Of a stretch of DNA of 64,000 nucleotides, positions 13,289 through 25,577 are shown one piece after another; positions within the stretch are counted from its first letter, which is position 1, and each line of letters begins with the position of its first letter. The stretch is from contig JAEMWC010000213.1 in NCBI GenBank assembly GCA_016490735.1, forward strand, positions 606,501 through 670,500, given 5' to 3'. The translations under genes and the position numbers were made by a program. Source of the stretch: Pachyseris speciosa. Its lineage: Eukaryota > Cnidaria > Anthozoa > Scleractinia > Pachyseridae. The notes under the pieces are model-generated. The model saw only the letters and a list, made by a program, of their open reading frames with translations, had not been told where the DNA came from and did not search any database.

Positions 13289-16200
13289 TCGGCAACCGAT
13301 GTCGCACTTAACAAAAATTAAAAGTTTCCTTTCAGACGTTGGCGATTATTGGCAAAGAATTGACAATGTTAGAAGTTAACTGGAATGTTATAACCATCTG
13401 TTTTTCTTTCCTTTCTATTGACGATAAAAAAAACCCTAAAACAAACAAAAAAACAAAAACAAAAACAAAATCATGCACTTTCGAAAGACCTACATGCACA
13501 GATTCAAAACGCAACGGTTCATTTGGTTAACTCGTCTTACCAAGTAAAGTTCAAAAGAAGCTTTTGAAAGCATTTTGCAAGAAAGACGGTATCCTTCTTC
13601 CCAGACCTCCCGGTCAGTTCGTAGACTCGGTAACAGGCCAGCGCGTGCACGGGTGGGTTGACGTCACTGAGCGCGAACTCATAAGCGGGAATCTGTCCGT
13701 TTGGCGCCATGTAAGTCTCTCGGAGGAACAGTAACAACTGGTCCTTGGCAAATTCAGGGTCCACTTTGCAGAAGGGAAGCATATGAAAGGCTGAATCCCA
13801 TGAGGCGTACTGTTCACATGAATAGCAAAATAGGTCAATGTTTAGCCCTGTTATCAGTCATTATTTTGACGCAAACCTTAAAGTTCCCAGGAGTTAACTA
13901 ATCAAGCATAAATAGCCTGTAAATAAGAAAAAAAAGCGAAAACAATGACTTATTTTTTCACGATCATTGAAAGAATCGAAGGAAACTGCGTTTTAACTAT
14001 GTGTTCTTGCGCTTTCCTTTGAGTTTGCTTTAGTAGAAATGAATATAGATAATTTTTATCACGTTACATTTATTTACTAACTAGCAGATGGTGCTCTATG
14101 TTGATCTATGTTATCCAAACAAAACTAACGCATCAGTGAGATCAAGTGAAACTGCTCCGCGAGTGAGTTTTCGTGACCTCAAAAGAACATTATTTTCTCA
14201 GAGAAGACAGGAACACAATCTTCTGGCTGAATTAGACTATAAATGTTGACTTTGAGGGGTGGTGAGCGCTCGCCTATGTGAACGAACATACATCATAAAC
14301 AACATCCAGGACATTCGTCTTCTATAATTTCTAGCCGCCTGTCTCTAAAAACATTGCGCGCTCAAATACTATGGCGAGTAAACAGCATCCACATGCTGAA
14401 AAATTATTCATGATGGTACGTACCCAAGGGTATTCCCATTTGTCGGGCATGGAAATCACATCCTTATTGTGCAGGTATTTCCATTCCGAGTTTCTCCCTT
14501 TCATTCGATCGGTAGGTGGGCAAGGCATGCTGGGATCACCCTCAGCCACTCATCAATGACGTAATAATAAAACTGTTTGCTCCACAGTAATCCTGCGTAG
14601 GCCTGACGCGAGACTACGGCTTCGTCATCTGACAGGGACTCTATCAACAGAAGCAAATGGACGTAAGTTGTCGTAAGAATAAACTTTGCTTTATAAATGA
14701 TCCGAAAGCAGTTCTCTTGCCTTGTTACAAGCCTAGGTTGAAAGGATACCCTGCTTAAATAACTTTGGCTCGACTTGAACGTTTTAATATGTATGTAGTG
14801 AGGATATATGGTGCGCCGAACAAATTGTTCATTAAAAAACAAAACTCAATCAAACTTAGAAAGCCGCGTAGAGAGAGATTGGATCTGCATATCGCAAATC
14901 AATACTGGAGACATCAACAGACGGGAATGTCATGCAGAACTGTTTCTCTATTTTTCAGTCATGGATTCAACAGAGCTGTTGTTGGAATAAGGGTCACAGC
15001 ATATAAACTCGATTTACCTCCCCCCAAAATTTTCAGTACCTGATATAACACTCTTGTAAAACTCATCGGCCTCATGTTTCCTCCAACGCACCACATCATC
15101 GAAAACCTTTTCACCTAAAGGATGAGGCACCGTACCGTTCCAGGCTGAGAGGCGACAACGAATAACGTGCTGTCCTCCAGAAGGGACCGTAAGGACGTAA
15201 TGAGCTGCCATCTTGGTGCCCTCCTTGAGTGGATTTACAGCTTCGGTATCATTTTCGATGATGTAGCGATGGAATGAATCTTTAGTGTAAATTGACTTAC
15301 GGGATGTGTTAAAGAGTTTCTATGAAAGGAAAAAAGCCGAGATGTATAAAGTTGTTTCAGTGGTCTTGTTCCTTATTCAGGTCATTCAAGCCGCAGGTGT
15401 TCAAAGAGCGAATAACGTAACCAGTGAATGAGCTCGAGACGTGACTATCCAAAGAAAAACCGTGCATTAGCTGTATTCCATTTTAGCCGATGGATACGGT
15501 AACTTTTACGCTGAAAAAAAAAACATCCGCTCTTTGAGCGACCAGATGACAGCTAAATCCCACCCAACCAACTTCATTAAGATGTGGGGGGCTATAAGCA
15601 TGGTTTGCTCATGGAATAGGATGGATAAAAGAAAAAAAGTCCCCACAACACGTCAGTTTTTCTTTCGAGATATGGTTGAACATGTTTAGTTATCAGTCAA
15701 CTTCTAATCACGATTTTCCCCACTCGTCTAAAATAAATTAAGCTCTTTATTTCTGTTTAAAAATACGAAATGCAATGCAAACTTTCGTCGTGAACGGCAA
15801 CTTTTGGTTGTATGAAACCTTGAAAACTAAGAACGTTTCTTCCTTCAGGCTCGCAAATTACTTCACCCTGTGTGGCGAATTTCATAGGTATCGTATAGAT
15901 GAGTGTGTCTTTTAACCGAAAGAATAATCTTACAAAGCTTCCCACAGCATACATACGTTGGCAGTCTCTGGTAAAAATTAAAACCAGTTTGGCGTATTTA
16001 TTTTGCTACACAGACAGAAGTACTGAGGGAGAGAATTAAAAAAGTGAAAAAGGGTTCAGTGCCGATTGGCTTCAAATTCTTCGTCTCCTCTTTACCTTGC
16101 AATTAGTTTCGTTTTCTGTGAAAACCAGCTCAGGTGCTTGTCCATTCGGGTCAGCTTCCAATGTAAAAGTATATTTCCCTAAGCTGTCATGATGGCATTC

Positions 16201-17693
16201 CACTTGCCCCAGCGCTGTCTGTACCATCTTTGGCCTCCTCGTGCAACCTGTCGACTTTGAACTCCGCAGGAACGTGCACGCCTCATGGCTACAGCCCCAG
16301 CTCCATTCATTTCTAAACCAAAGGGTTGGTAGCACTTGCACGCGAGCTTCCTCAGGCCCACGATTTGCTACGGTAATTTTGATAAGTAGGTCACTCGGGG
16401 TGTTCTTAGAGTATTCTGCAAAAATGTCCCAGTAACGTCCATCGTCAAACACACCTAAATAAAGCAAAACCCAACAAGTATCGTTAACATTTTGCAGCTA
16501 AAATTTGTTCAGCTTGAAGGATGCGATGTTTCATTGGTATACATACTATAATATAAGTAATAGCAAGACCTGGTGACAGCCGAACTACAAGGCAAACGTT
16601 CAACCTCTGACTTCACCAAAGTTAGTGGCCACCAGGCTTCAAAAGGGCTTTCTATTCCTCGAAAACACCCGTAAGATTTGCTATAGAAATGTAATAAAAG
16701 TTTTATTAAGCTTTGAGCGATCATTTTGGGTTTTCTTCATTGCACAAATCACGGTCACTTAATTAAAGTTAAAGTGCACATAACCCCAAAATGTTGTTAT
16801 CGCTACAAAACATCTTTGCACCTGCTCAAACGCATTGTGCCTGTTTTTTTCCCATTTTTGCCAATCTTGATATTTTATAGGCTTCAAAACTTACGTAAGC
16901 ATCATCTAGGACACGACCGAGTCAGAAGGGGCGTGGGTCTATTCCTGATTTTACGTCACAAACTACTTTGCATGCATGTTTACAAAGACTTAATGGCATG
17001 CAAATCAGTTCGAAACGTCAAATCAAAACGTCAACAATTTGGTGGAAAACAGGAAAAAAATTCTCAGTGCGTTTCAAAAAGGTGCAAAGCTTTATTTTAG
17101 TGAATAGTTTGGGGTTAGGTGTAATTTAAAGTTCTTGGCTTTTAGCCAATCTCAGAATACACGTTTTGCGATCAAACTTTGATATCGTTTAGGCCAACAC
17201 TGCAATTTGTTCGTTTCACGTGCGTTCAGAGTGGACAACTCCAGTTAGCTTGTTAGTGTGTTCCAGTCTTGTCCAATCCTGCATACAAGTTTTCACTCTC
17301 GAATGAAAATGAAAGTAAATTGTCTACATTGTTTTTGCTAATAAATTTCTTTCCACAACAGCCACCATACAAGAAGGGGATAATATGTTTTAAAACATCA
17401 AGAAATTTGATCGTTCGTGATTTTTACATGATCTATATATATTTGGGTCAGTTAAGGGGTCAATTGTGAAAGAACAAGATACCAAATAAACTGGTTTTAA
17501 CATGTTTTGACAATCACGCATGTTGTTTTCGGCCCATATCGGCCTCTACGTTTTACCAGTCGGCTATCAGTTGACAATAAACTGAATTCTGGCTAAATAC
17601 CGGGACGAAGCCTTGTCAGTTTTGCCCAGTTTGTTACTGCGAGCTAGTTAGTTTTTTTGCCTTCAAGACATCAGTTGCCGAGATAGCTAAGTC

Positions 17694-17732
<39 letters not shown>

Positions 17733-19849
17733 AAATCCGGAGAGTTCACATGAACTCTGAATAATCCCGGGTCTCGACAATAAATTTTTGCTTGGTAACA
17801 CTTATATGCGTCCAATACAAAAATGGATCAAACCTCTCTGCATTTTTCCTTCATACTTCTGCGAAAATTAAGTTTTCTTTGCAAAGCTTTGATTGAAATC
17901 ACTAACTTTGAACTATTGTCTCTTCTCAGAGTTTCGTGAAGTTTTAAACCACTATATAACTGACTATACTCATAGTTTTTAAAAGAACAACAAAATATTT
18001 ATTATTTACTCATTGAATAAGCGATCAAAAGAAAAAGTAATTACCAGTGTCGGCCAACTCAAATTCTCGATCTTCGATGGTCCTTTCTTTATTCTCGGTG
18101 ACTAGTTTAGCATAAGGATATTCACTCTGTGGGTATTTATACAGAGCTTTCATGTAAGAATGAGTTGGAGTGGAGTCCAGATAATAATAGCATTCCTTGA
18201 CATCCTCGCCATGGTTACCTGTTAAAATGAGAACGAGATATTCACAGTCAAGTAATGTGCGTGAGAAAACATTAAAAGGTAAATCTGCGTTTTTATATAA
18301 TGTGCTTTTTATACAGACAACAGGGTACAGGGGTGTTAACGATTGCAATTACATTCCGTATTTTCATTTCAGAAGTCTGAAGGTGGTATGATTAGTAAAA
18401 CTAAAGAATGGCTTCTTGGCTACTCAAAGGTTTCATTCTTCTATATTTTTGTCTGTATGATTTATTCTGATTGTTGATCATCAAACATAAGATCGTTAAG
18501 TAAACACGTGATTATAGCAACGAACCACTTAAAAACAAATAGGACAAAATAAACAAAATGAAATAAATAATAAATAAATAAACTAATTAATGAACGCCAA
18601 GCACCAGAAAACCAGCATAAGCGTTGACAGAATTGGTTTAGACGTTTTTTTGTAAACATAAAACAGAAGAGAGATTTATGTTCGCACTGAGCTAAAACCC
18701 AACAAAGGTAACCTTTGAGTCGCTTACCCTCAGTTCCAGTGAGTCCAAACAGCCTCTCTTTTAAAATAGGATCTTTCTCATTCCACAAAGCCAACCCAAA
18801 ACACAGCCGGCACTCCCGGTCTGTGATTCCTAGCAAACCGTCCTCTCCCCAACGGTAAGCGCGTGATCGGGCTTGGTCATGAGGAAAATACTCCCAGCTG
18901 AAAAAGTGTAGAAAAATGTAAACACTTGGAAATGTCTGTAGCAAGATTTCAAAGATCTTAACGTTATGTTTTTACGCTCGAATCAAGAAGTTATCGCTAA
19001 AACTCTACATTGCGATTTGTATCATTGTAACCTTAAAGTAGTACTTTTCAGGCACGTGCTTAGTTGTTCAAAGCACGATTAAGCTATTAAATCCCGGGTT
19101 AGCGTAGTCTTTGACCCCAGTTTAACTACTATTCAATAGCGATATTAGAAAAGATTTTCGCCTTTAAGTTTCCACTTGAAGTTAACTTTACCATGAACAT
19201 AAAAACATTCTGAATGTGCGAGATAGAAACTTTGGTTGGCTCTTAAACTTAAGTTAGCGTTAATCGGCTTTCGAACAACTGGGTCCTGATGTACATTTTT
19301 CTTCTAGCGTGTCTCGGCGATCTTCCAGCTAGTGTGCCCCGGGCGTGTCCTTCACGCGATGCGTGATGACGAAAGCCTGAACACCTTCAAATTTTCACTA
19401 CGCGTACTTTATTTCCATGGTCACGGAAGGTCATATACATGGTGCGCCACGTGCGGCAATGAGGTGATTTACACACGCGGTTCGAAGCAATTTCCCTGGA
19501 ATTTCTTTACTTCACAAGAAAGTTTCATTTAAAAAATTGTTAAAGCGTTTGCATGGGTTATTAAGGAAAGGTTGATTTAGCTCCCTTTTTAAATTGTATT
19601 CAGTGAGGGGAGCAGGGTTGGCGCAGTGGTGAGAGCGCTCGCCTTCCACCAATGTGGCCCGTTTCGATTCCCAGACTCGGCGTCATAAGTGGGCTGAGTT
19701 TGTTGGTTCTCTACTCTGCTCCGAGAGGTTTTTCTCCGGGTACCCCGGTTTTCCCCTCTCGCCAAAAACCAACATTTGATTTGATTTAGTGTCCTCAATT
19801 AGTAGAGCTTCTGTGCTCAGCTAGAAAGATTTGAGACTTAAATAAAGTG

Positions 19850-19891
<42 letters not shown>

Positions 19892-22746
19892 GTGAGAAAA
19901 CATATTATAACATAAGTAAGCAACATCTACCACTTAATCATGTGTCAAGTAACGGGAGTTCGGAGTTTGCGAAGGATTTGTAGTCACGATTTAATACATG
20001 ACAAAACTATATCTTCAACGTTGGTAAGTTAACACACAGCAGCCTCTAAAAATTGAAGGTAACAAAAGGCACAGCCTGGTTCTGAACCTCTAAACGAAGG
20101 ATTAATCTGGCCCCAGTTGTTTAAAGTGTGGATAACTTTATCCCGCCGATAAGTCACTATCCAACAGCTAAGAATATATATAAGGTTGTGGTTCTTTTTA
20201 TCCGCTGGATCAGTAGGGACTTCCCCGCTGGATAAAACTATCCGCTCTTTGCGGAACAAATGGTGCCTAACCTACTGCTTCTGTGGTAGCGATTATTGGC
20301 CTCGGTTTTGAATTGGACGTGTTACTAAAAACATTCAAGAATGGTTTCCGGAGCTAAAATAGCCGTTTTGAAGAAAACTTGGCCATTACTTTTCGTTTGT
20401 CATCGGTAAACAGGTCTCCTTTCTTTTCTTTTTCACTGAAAATCCATGATGCTGCCACTTTAAAATAGTAACGTTTAAAAGTATCTTCAATAAGCGAGAC
20501 CGTAACCTCGGTTAACCTTCCTTAATCACACTTTCGTGTTAACCGGCTTTCGAAAAACTGGGCTATGCGTGCAGAAGAACCTAATCTCCATTTATAAATT
20601 AGACACGGGTAAGGTCTTCGGAAACTTTGAAAGGCACAACGTAGGAGTCTTGCTTTGTGTATTTGGCTGGATTTCAGTAATTTTCACCCCTGAGAGGCAC
20701 TAATTCATTGTGAAAAGTAGTTACTGGGAGATTTTCCTTCCGGCTTTATATACCGGAATAAATTCCGACCGCGGTCAGCTTAACTTGTTTGCAGGATCCT
20801 CAGCGGGGAAGATAAGATTGTTGACATGAGCCTCGTAGAAACGAAGAAACGGAAGGCGGTACTCTACGCAGAGTATAGCTCGCCGCTCCGGATTATCAGA
20901 AATTATAATGCAGCAGAAGCTCCAAACCCGGGTTATACGTGATATGAGGAACAGTTCCCCTTTGCTAAGTTCCCTAGGGATTATTATGCAGCAGTCCCTG
21001 CTTAAGAAATGTATCAAGCTCCAAACCCGGGTTATATGTGATACGAGGATCGGTTCCCCTTTTCTAAGTTTCCTGGGGATGTAAAACCCATTATAGCGCG
21101 GCCCTTAAAAAAATATAGGGATTCGCCACTTAAATTAATATTTCACATTAAAACAGATAAGGTCTTACAGACATTACTGTCTCGTTTGATATTCAAAAGG
21201 ATTGTCCTCAGCAATTCAAAACAGACCGGCTGTGATTGAGGACATCAAACTGTTGCATTGCATTAGACTGTAAAGCCGCTATTGTTTTGTTGTCTTAATA
21301 CGTGAATGGAATATAGTGTAAGTAATGCAAGTCCATGTCAAGTAGTGACGAGCAAACAGAAGCAGTTTGGCATCGTTTTACCAAATCTACGAGCTGGGTC
21401 CCTTATGAAAACAAGAATTGTTCTTCCTGTACAAGAGATTGAATTTCCTGTGGGAACTTGTACCTCTGTCGCACTGGGAGGACATGGCTAAGATGTCTAG
21501 AACCGGAAAACGAAAACGAAAAAGAAAAAGAAAAAGAAAAAAAAAAGGCGCGCTTTATTGGAAAAACCGTTGACGGATAAAATTATTTCCCTTCATACTT
21601 CATACTTTTGAATTGCTCGTTATCTGTTTGTACCTACAAAGCATTTGAGTTAAAATAGACGAAATTTAATGATTCTTATAAAGATAATTATCGTCTATAG
21701 CTGGCCTATGAATTTTAATAGGTTTAAATTGAGAGGGCGCAAGATGATGACTTGCAGGCAGGAAACGGTACTCATGTCTTATTAGTGTTTCTGTTAATTG
21801 CCAGTGACCTAAATTCGATCTCTCGTGCCCTTGCAATCAAAACAGCGTGTGCCTCGTGTGGCACGATTTACGTCACTTACATTTCCGGAAATCAGAGCAC
21901 TAACTGAGAAAACATGTACAAACAGAGTGATTTCAATCATGAAGAGGAGTTTGGAGTCAGGAGTCAAGAGTTTGTACCGAAGGTTAACAAGCACGTGCCG
22001 TGTTTGGTAGCACGTTAAACAATGCAAGCAGCAAATCCTACTTTGTAAACTCAAAGGAACCACTTTTAAATGTGGTCAATAAAATGTAAAGACAAAGGTA
22101 ACACGAACTCAGAAGGATCAATTGAGGTACCTGAAAAAACTAGTGGGGAAGTTTGGTGTTTCGAACACTTAAGAAGATTTGTTAAAGGATGTATTTTTGG
22201 CGCAGCTTGGTAACGCTGAAAAATGAAATAAAGTGAGTTAAGAAAGTCAACAAGTCTTACCAGGCTCCATCATGAGAGTAATCCTCCCGTACTGTTCCCC
22301 ATTGTCTCTCAGACAAATAAGGACCCCATTCTCTCCATTCTTTCTGGGTCATTCTTGTCTTCTTCAAGCCGTCTGCATTCTTCAGGCTGCTTTATCCACG
22401 CTGCTGTATGACTTTTCTTCCTTTGCCACATCTTGGAGTAATTTCCTTCACTTTGTAAAGAATTCATCTTCAAGAGTTGGGCATTGAAATAATTTCGGAC
22501 AGACCAAAAGGAAGGAGGACCATTTTTGAACTGATCTATTAATTTGGAGAGATCAGGCCATTTCATTTCTTGTTGGCTTCTTTTCTCTTCACCTCTACAT
22601 CCCAACATTTCTGATACAGAGGCTGATCGCGAGCGACGACGCTTTTTAGTGGATGCCAGTTTGGTTTCCAACTTTTCTTTGCAGATTGGTTGGTCGACGC
22701 CCTCCATTGACATTCTGCGAGAGAAGAGCTGATTAAGGGAATCCAT
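8187..22746 (-). CDS. GH63 / MGH1-like glycosidase (YMR196W-type), 13 exons, two frameshifts
   Basis: Exons (minus): 22746-22261, 18897-18728, 18218-18045, 16454-16096, 15319-15040, 14640-14424, 13809-13541, 12766-12696, 12613-12564, 10791-10429, 9380-9116, 8812-8536, 8292-8187. Every junction has GT/AG and matching phase; total 3087 nt, about 1028 codons. The ATG at 22746 has a stop just upstream. The first 130 residues are Arg/Lys/Ser-rich; then come the family motifs in order: [180 protein letters not shown]. These match the large glucosidase-like proteins of bacteria and fungi with an (alpha/alpha)6 barrel; the Asp of ASWDSAF is the likely general acid (inference). The substrate is unknown and there is no signal peptide. 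An extra base near 22338 and a missing base near 14544 break the frame inside exons 1 and 6. Confidence 0.88.
8836..8960. repeat. (TCAA)n then (TCCA)n microsatellite
   Basis: About ten TCAA units run into a longer block of TCCA units with a few interruptions, then return to TCAA. It lies in an intron just upstream of the exon at 8812-8536 and stops about 20 bases before its acceptor. Confidence 0.9.
12110..12142. repeat. (GAGT)n microsatellite
   Basis: About eight GAGT units with one GGGT variant, in an intron of the GH63-like gene. Confidence 0.85.
12360..12462 (-). repeat. tRNA-Phe-like repeat with hairpin inserted in the T-loop, copy 1
   Basis: The minus strand begins GCCGAGATAGCTCAGTTGGG and has the anticodon arm TCAGACTGAAGATCTGA (anticodon GAA, Phe). 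The acceptor stem GCCGAGA/TCTCGGC pairs over 7 bp. The T-stem CCTGG/CCGGG is present, but instead of a 7-base T-loop there are about 37 bases containing an imperfect hairpin GAGAGTTC/GAGCTCTG. It lies between GH63-like exons. Likely a retroposed tRNA-derived element rather than a working tRNA gene. Confidence 0.75.
13192..13293 (-). repeat. tRNA-Phe-like repeat with hairpin inserted in the T-loop, copy 2
   Basis: Same structure as copy 1. Here the inserted hairpin is perfect: AGAGCTC and GAGCTCT around the loop GCAT. The acceptor is GCCGAGA/TTTCGGC (one G-T pair). It is flanked by A-rich sequence on the lower-coordinate side and by the same CAAATT tail as copy 1, suggesting that the repeated unit ends there. 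Confidence 0.75.
14541..14550 (-). other. Frameshift (-1) in exon 6 of the GH63-like gene
   Basis: The exon reads [11 protein letters not shown] in one frame and [16 protein letters not shown] in the next. Homologous proteins read through EWLEGDP at this point, so one G is missing in CTGAGGGTG (minus strand). The downstream frame then stays open through WEYPW to the donor at 14424. Confidence 0.8.
16763..17132. mobile_element. MITE with TTAAAG...CTTTAA inverted ends
   Basis: Left end TTAAAGTTAAAGTGCACA then TAACCCCAAA; right end TTTGGGGTTAGGTGTAA then TTTAAAG, an imperfect inverted repeat of about 27 bp around roughly 370 bp. It lies in the intron between exons 3 and 4 of the GH63-like gene. 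No coding capacity of note. Confidence 0.55.
17677..17779 (+). repeat. tRNA-Phe-like repeat with hairpin inserted in the T-loop, copy 3
   Basis: Plus-strand copy. D-arm changes (GCTAAGTCGGGA instead of GCTCAGTTGGGA) and the 3' acceptor TCTCGAC weaken the cloverleaf. The anticodon arm with GAA is intact and the inserted hairpin GAGAGTTCACATGAACTCTG pairs with itself. It shows the insert is shared by the family and not a one-off mutation. Confidence 0.7.
19605..19890 (+). mobile_element. tRNA-derived SINE, near full length, with (TTA)n tail
   Basis: Head GGGGAGCAGGGTTGGCGCAG contains an A-box-like TGGCGCAGTGG; a B-box-like GTTTCGATTCCC follows at about 19660; the body CTCCGAGAGGTTTTTCTCCG and CCCCTCTCGCCAAAAACC is typical of a SINE family I recognise from coral genomes. 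It ends with AAATAAAGTGA and about 14 TTA units. It lies in an intron of the GH63-like gene in the opposite orientation. Confidence 0.8.
20108..20270. mobile_element. Degenerate MITE with GGATAA-rich inverted ends
   Basis: Left CCCCAGTTGTTTAAAGTG then GGATAAC; right GGATAAAACTATCCGC ending GAACAAATGGTGCC. The ends form an imperfect inverted repeat, and internal TTATCC/GGATAA blocks repeat in both orientations. Related ends (TTCGAACAACTGG, TTCGAAAAACTGGG) occur near 19275 and 20555. The family assignment is tentative. Confidence 0.4.
20895..21085. repeat. Direct duplication of about 100 bp
   Basis: The segment beginning AAGCTCCAAACCCGGGTTAT at about 20918 recurs at about 21018, each time followed by a GTGATA, AGGA and GTTCCCCTTT run and TAAGTT-CCT. 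Divergence is about 15%. No coding signal. Confidence 0.7.
21500..21548. repeat. A-rich (GAAAAA)n low-complexity tract
   Basis: Repeated GAAAAC and GAAAAA units, purine-only over about 48 bases, in the largest intron of the GH63-like gene. Confidence 0.8.
22335..22344 (-). other. Frameshift (+1) in exon 1 of the GH63-like gene
   Basis: The upstream frame reads [13 protein letters not shown] and then runs to a stop at 22309. The family continuation [14 protein letters not shown] starts in the next frame at the TGG at 22337. Removing one A from GAAAGAATGG restores one continuous frame. No intron can fit here. Sequencing error or mutation cannot be told apart from this window. Confidence 0.8.
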
Positions 22747-24251
22747 TTTCACTCATCATACTCTTTGTCTAGATGTACTCAGTAACCCTTGTGATCCAAC
22801 ACTTTCACTGGCACAACCCTTTTTAGCGGACCTATCTATCGTGGTTTAACTTATATAGCAGCTAGAATGTCGCAGTCATCACGCTATTTATTATTTCACT
22901 TCATAGTTCCGATTCAAACCTATAGCTCTGTGAAGTCCGGCGACTTTTTTTTATCCGGAAAGGACCACTCATATTCCAGGATTAGTTTGTGTTTGGTGTG
23001 CAACACACGTGCTCAAGGTGTGGAAGTGTGTGTTTGGTGAGTCTGTGACGATATGCCACGTGGGTCGCGTATGTTTGTAGTGTACTGGGTGAATGGATAG
23101 CCAACCTGATTGCGCTCAGGACACGATAACTTGTTTTGAACTAAACTAACCCTCGGGGAACTCCATGTTAAAAGCTATACACTAGAAATCTGGAGTACCA
23201 AAGGTTTGAATTGAAAACATACAGTATTTGGTTTGCATTCAGAAGACTGAAACTGTCTATGGGACCCCACCTTGAGACAACATTACTACCAGATTCGTGT
23301 TTTATTGCCTGTCGGTGGTCGTGTTTTCATGCTTGTTTACTGGATGACCACTTATAACTTATTACGGATCAGTCTTAAATAACTCCATGGATCCAACAGC
23401 AAACTTTGATTCACCCAGTTGTACTTCACAAAATGGCCCAGATATCGTATTTTTTCCAAAGAGGTCATAGTGCTTGAAAAAGAGGAAATAACCACAGTCA
23501 TAGTGCTACAATATAGCTGTGCTCGGTAACCTCAGTAGGCATACTCGCTATAAATAAAACCAATTTCCGATTGGCTTCTGTCATGAAAAATTAATTTTCA
23601 GGTAACTGTAGCATTTGATACCAGAATGAAGACGTACAATTTAACTTCCTTACCAATAGACAGTATCTCGTATCAGTAGATGACAAAGCATTTTTAAACA
23701 CAAAAATTTACAGATATAAGTATGTTGTCTTGACCGCTTTAGACCATTGTTTGTCTTGGCAGAAACTGTTGCAGTACTCTTTAAAATAATTCAGTTCAGC
23801 ATATAACAAAATGCATGGCGAGTCTTGATAATGGCTTGAAATAGAAATATTGGTATGTACACATAAAGAAACTCTGTTTTACTGTAGGTAAAATGAATGA
23901 ATTTGTTTAAAACGTATCATCTTCGCAGTCGCCCAGTAACTTTAGGTTTAATAATAGATACAATAGGTGTGTTGCCATGGAAATATACCCGGAGACTTTT
24001 ATATATTTCGATTTTATGTTTCACTACATTTCTTGACAAATAATTTCACGTATCACAGCTTTCCTTAGGCTCATAACATGATTTGTTTTGGCAAAAGTTT
24101 ATTTGCTAAGTCCACTGTCATCTCTTCCAAAACCACAAATCATGTATCTTACAGATCAGTTTTCTGTGGAATAATGTAATTAGCCTGCAGGGACCCCACA
24201 CGTTACCAAAACAAGCAACCCGTGGAAATCTTGTGACTTAAATTTGAGACG

Positions 24252-24590
24252 CTAAGATTGGAACACGTGATACGATTTCTTATGACGAAGCGTATTATTC
24301 CATCGGGTTCTATTCTGCAAAGGATCTAAGCACGGGATTGATATTTCTATCGGTACGACGGTATTCTTTGCTTCGTGCGATGTGCCTGTGGTTGGGCTGT
24401 TGTCGTTTTCTATCCAGTGTTTGTCAGTCGTAAAACCTGTAAAACATGTGAGAATCCTGTCACCCCACGCCAACGCGTTCTTAACAGCTGTGGTCTTGTG
24501 TTGTACCGGTATTTTGGTTACTGGGATGAAAGGCTGTTCGACATTACCCCCGATTTGCATGAACAACTAAAAGAACTGAGCGAATAGTTA
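24252..24590. other. Overlapping unassigned open frames (possible coding exon)
   Basis: Two plus-strand frames and one minus-strand frame stay open over the same 190-310 bases. The minus frame (104 codons) has no membrane segment; one plus frame includes a hydrophobic stretch AFLTAVVLCCTGILV. I recognise none of them. This could be an old coding fragment or chance; the true strand is not decidable by eye. Confidence 0.2.
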
Positions 24591-25577
24591 AGTTCTGAAT
24601 TCAAATCGATACACCTAGCTGGAGTGAATCATCAGCCATGAAGGCTCCCAAAGAAAGCTCAGTCGGTCAACTATTTGTCCGTAGCAGCATAGGTGTCACA
24701 TACCCTGGGTGCGAGAGGTTATTTTTTCGTTTGAAGGAGGGATACATATTTACTTTTTTCAACGGGCCTCTGGAGCCAGTGTAAGGTGTCATATTGTTGT
24801 CTAGACTAATTTCGGTGACTTTTGAACTTCTCTTATGCTTCTCTGACTACAAACGCCCGTGTAAAATTTTCCCGACTTTACGACGAAGCTAGAACTTAAA
24901 GATTTTCAAAGATACGAATCTCAAACGTGTCACAAACTTGCAGTGTCGACAGATTTTCGTTGCATGGCCAATATCAAAAGTTGAAAAAAACCGTGGAAGG
25001 GTCTATTTTTACTCGACATGAAAGAATTTTTACGGCTATAATCGGTTCTCAATAAAGCAAAAAACTGAAGAAAGAAAATACATGTATTGAAGGAAAACCT
25101 TGAACAGAAACAACTTCCCGACATGTACGGCCCAATTTTGCGCATTAAAAAATGCCTTCATTTCGGATAAGCCTGGTTCTCGAGATCAACTGTGTTAATT
25201 TACAGGAAGAATTGTTAGTCACCCCGTTCAACTAGTTTGTCTTTGCTCTTTTGCCTTAAACCTAATATGACTTTCCCAAGTCCAAATACTTCTGTATCAT
25301 TTGAAACTATTAGTGACTGAAAAGAGATATTTTTGACTACACCAAGCGGATAGCAATGCAACAAGCGTAGACTTTCTCAGTAACATATTAAAAGACCCAT
25401 CTACAATCTTACGCCTTGCAATCTCACCATGTGATCAACCTCACAGGTCACGAGAACAAATAAATAAAATGATCGATAAAGATGAAATGAATAGACATTC
25501 AGAGAACGTGCTCCAGCTCATTGTCCAGCTGGTATCATACGAGATAACCGGAGAAAATTTGGGAGAACATGCGTGTT

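Noticed and set aside
15757..15954. 65-codon minus frame within the GH63-like gene ([20 protein letters not shown]...)
   Set aside because: The flanking exons (16454-16096 and 15319-15040) join directly in phase and the family has no insert here, so this is intron sequence.
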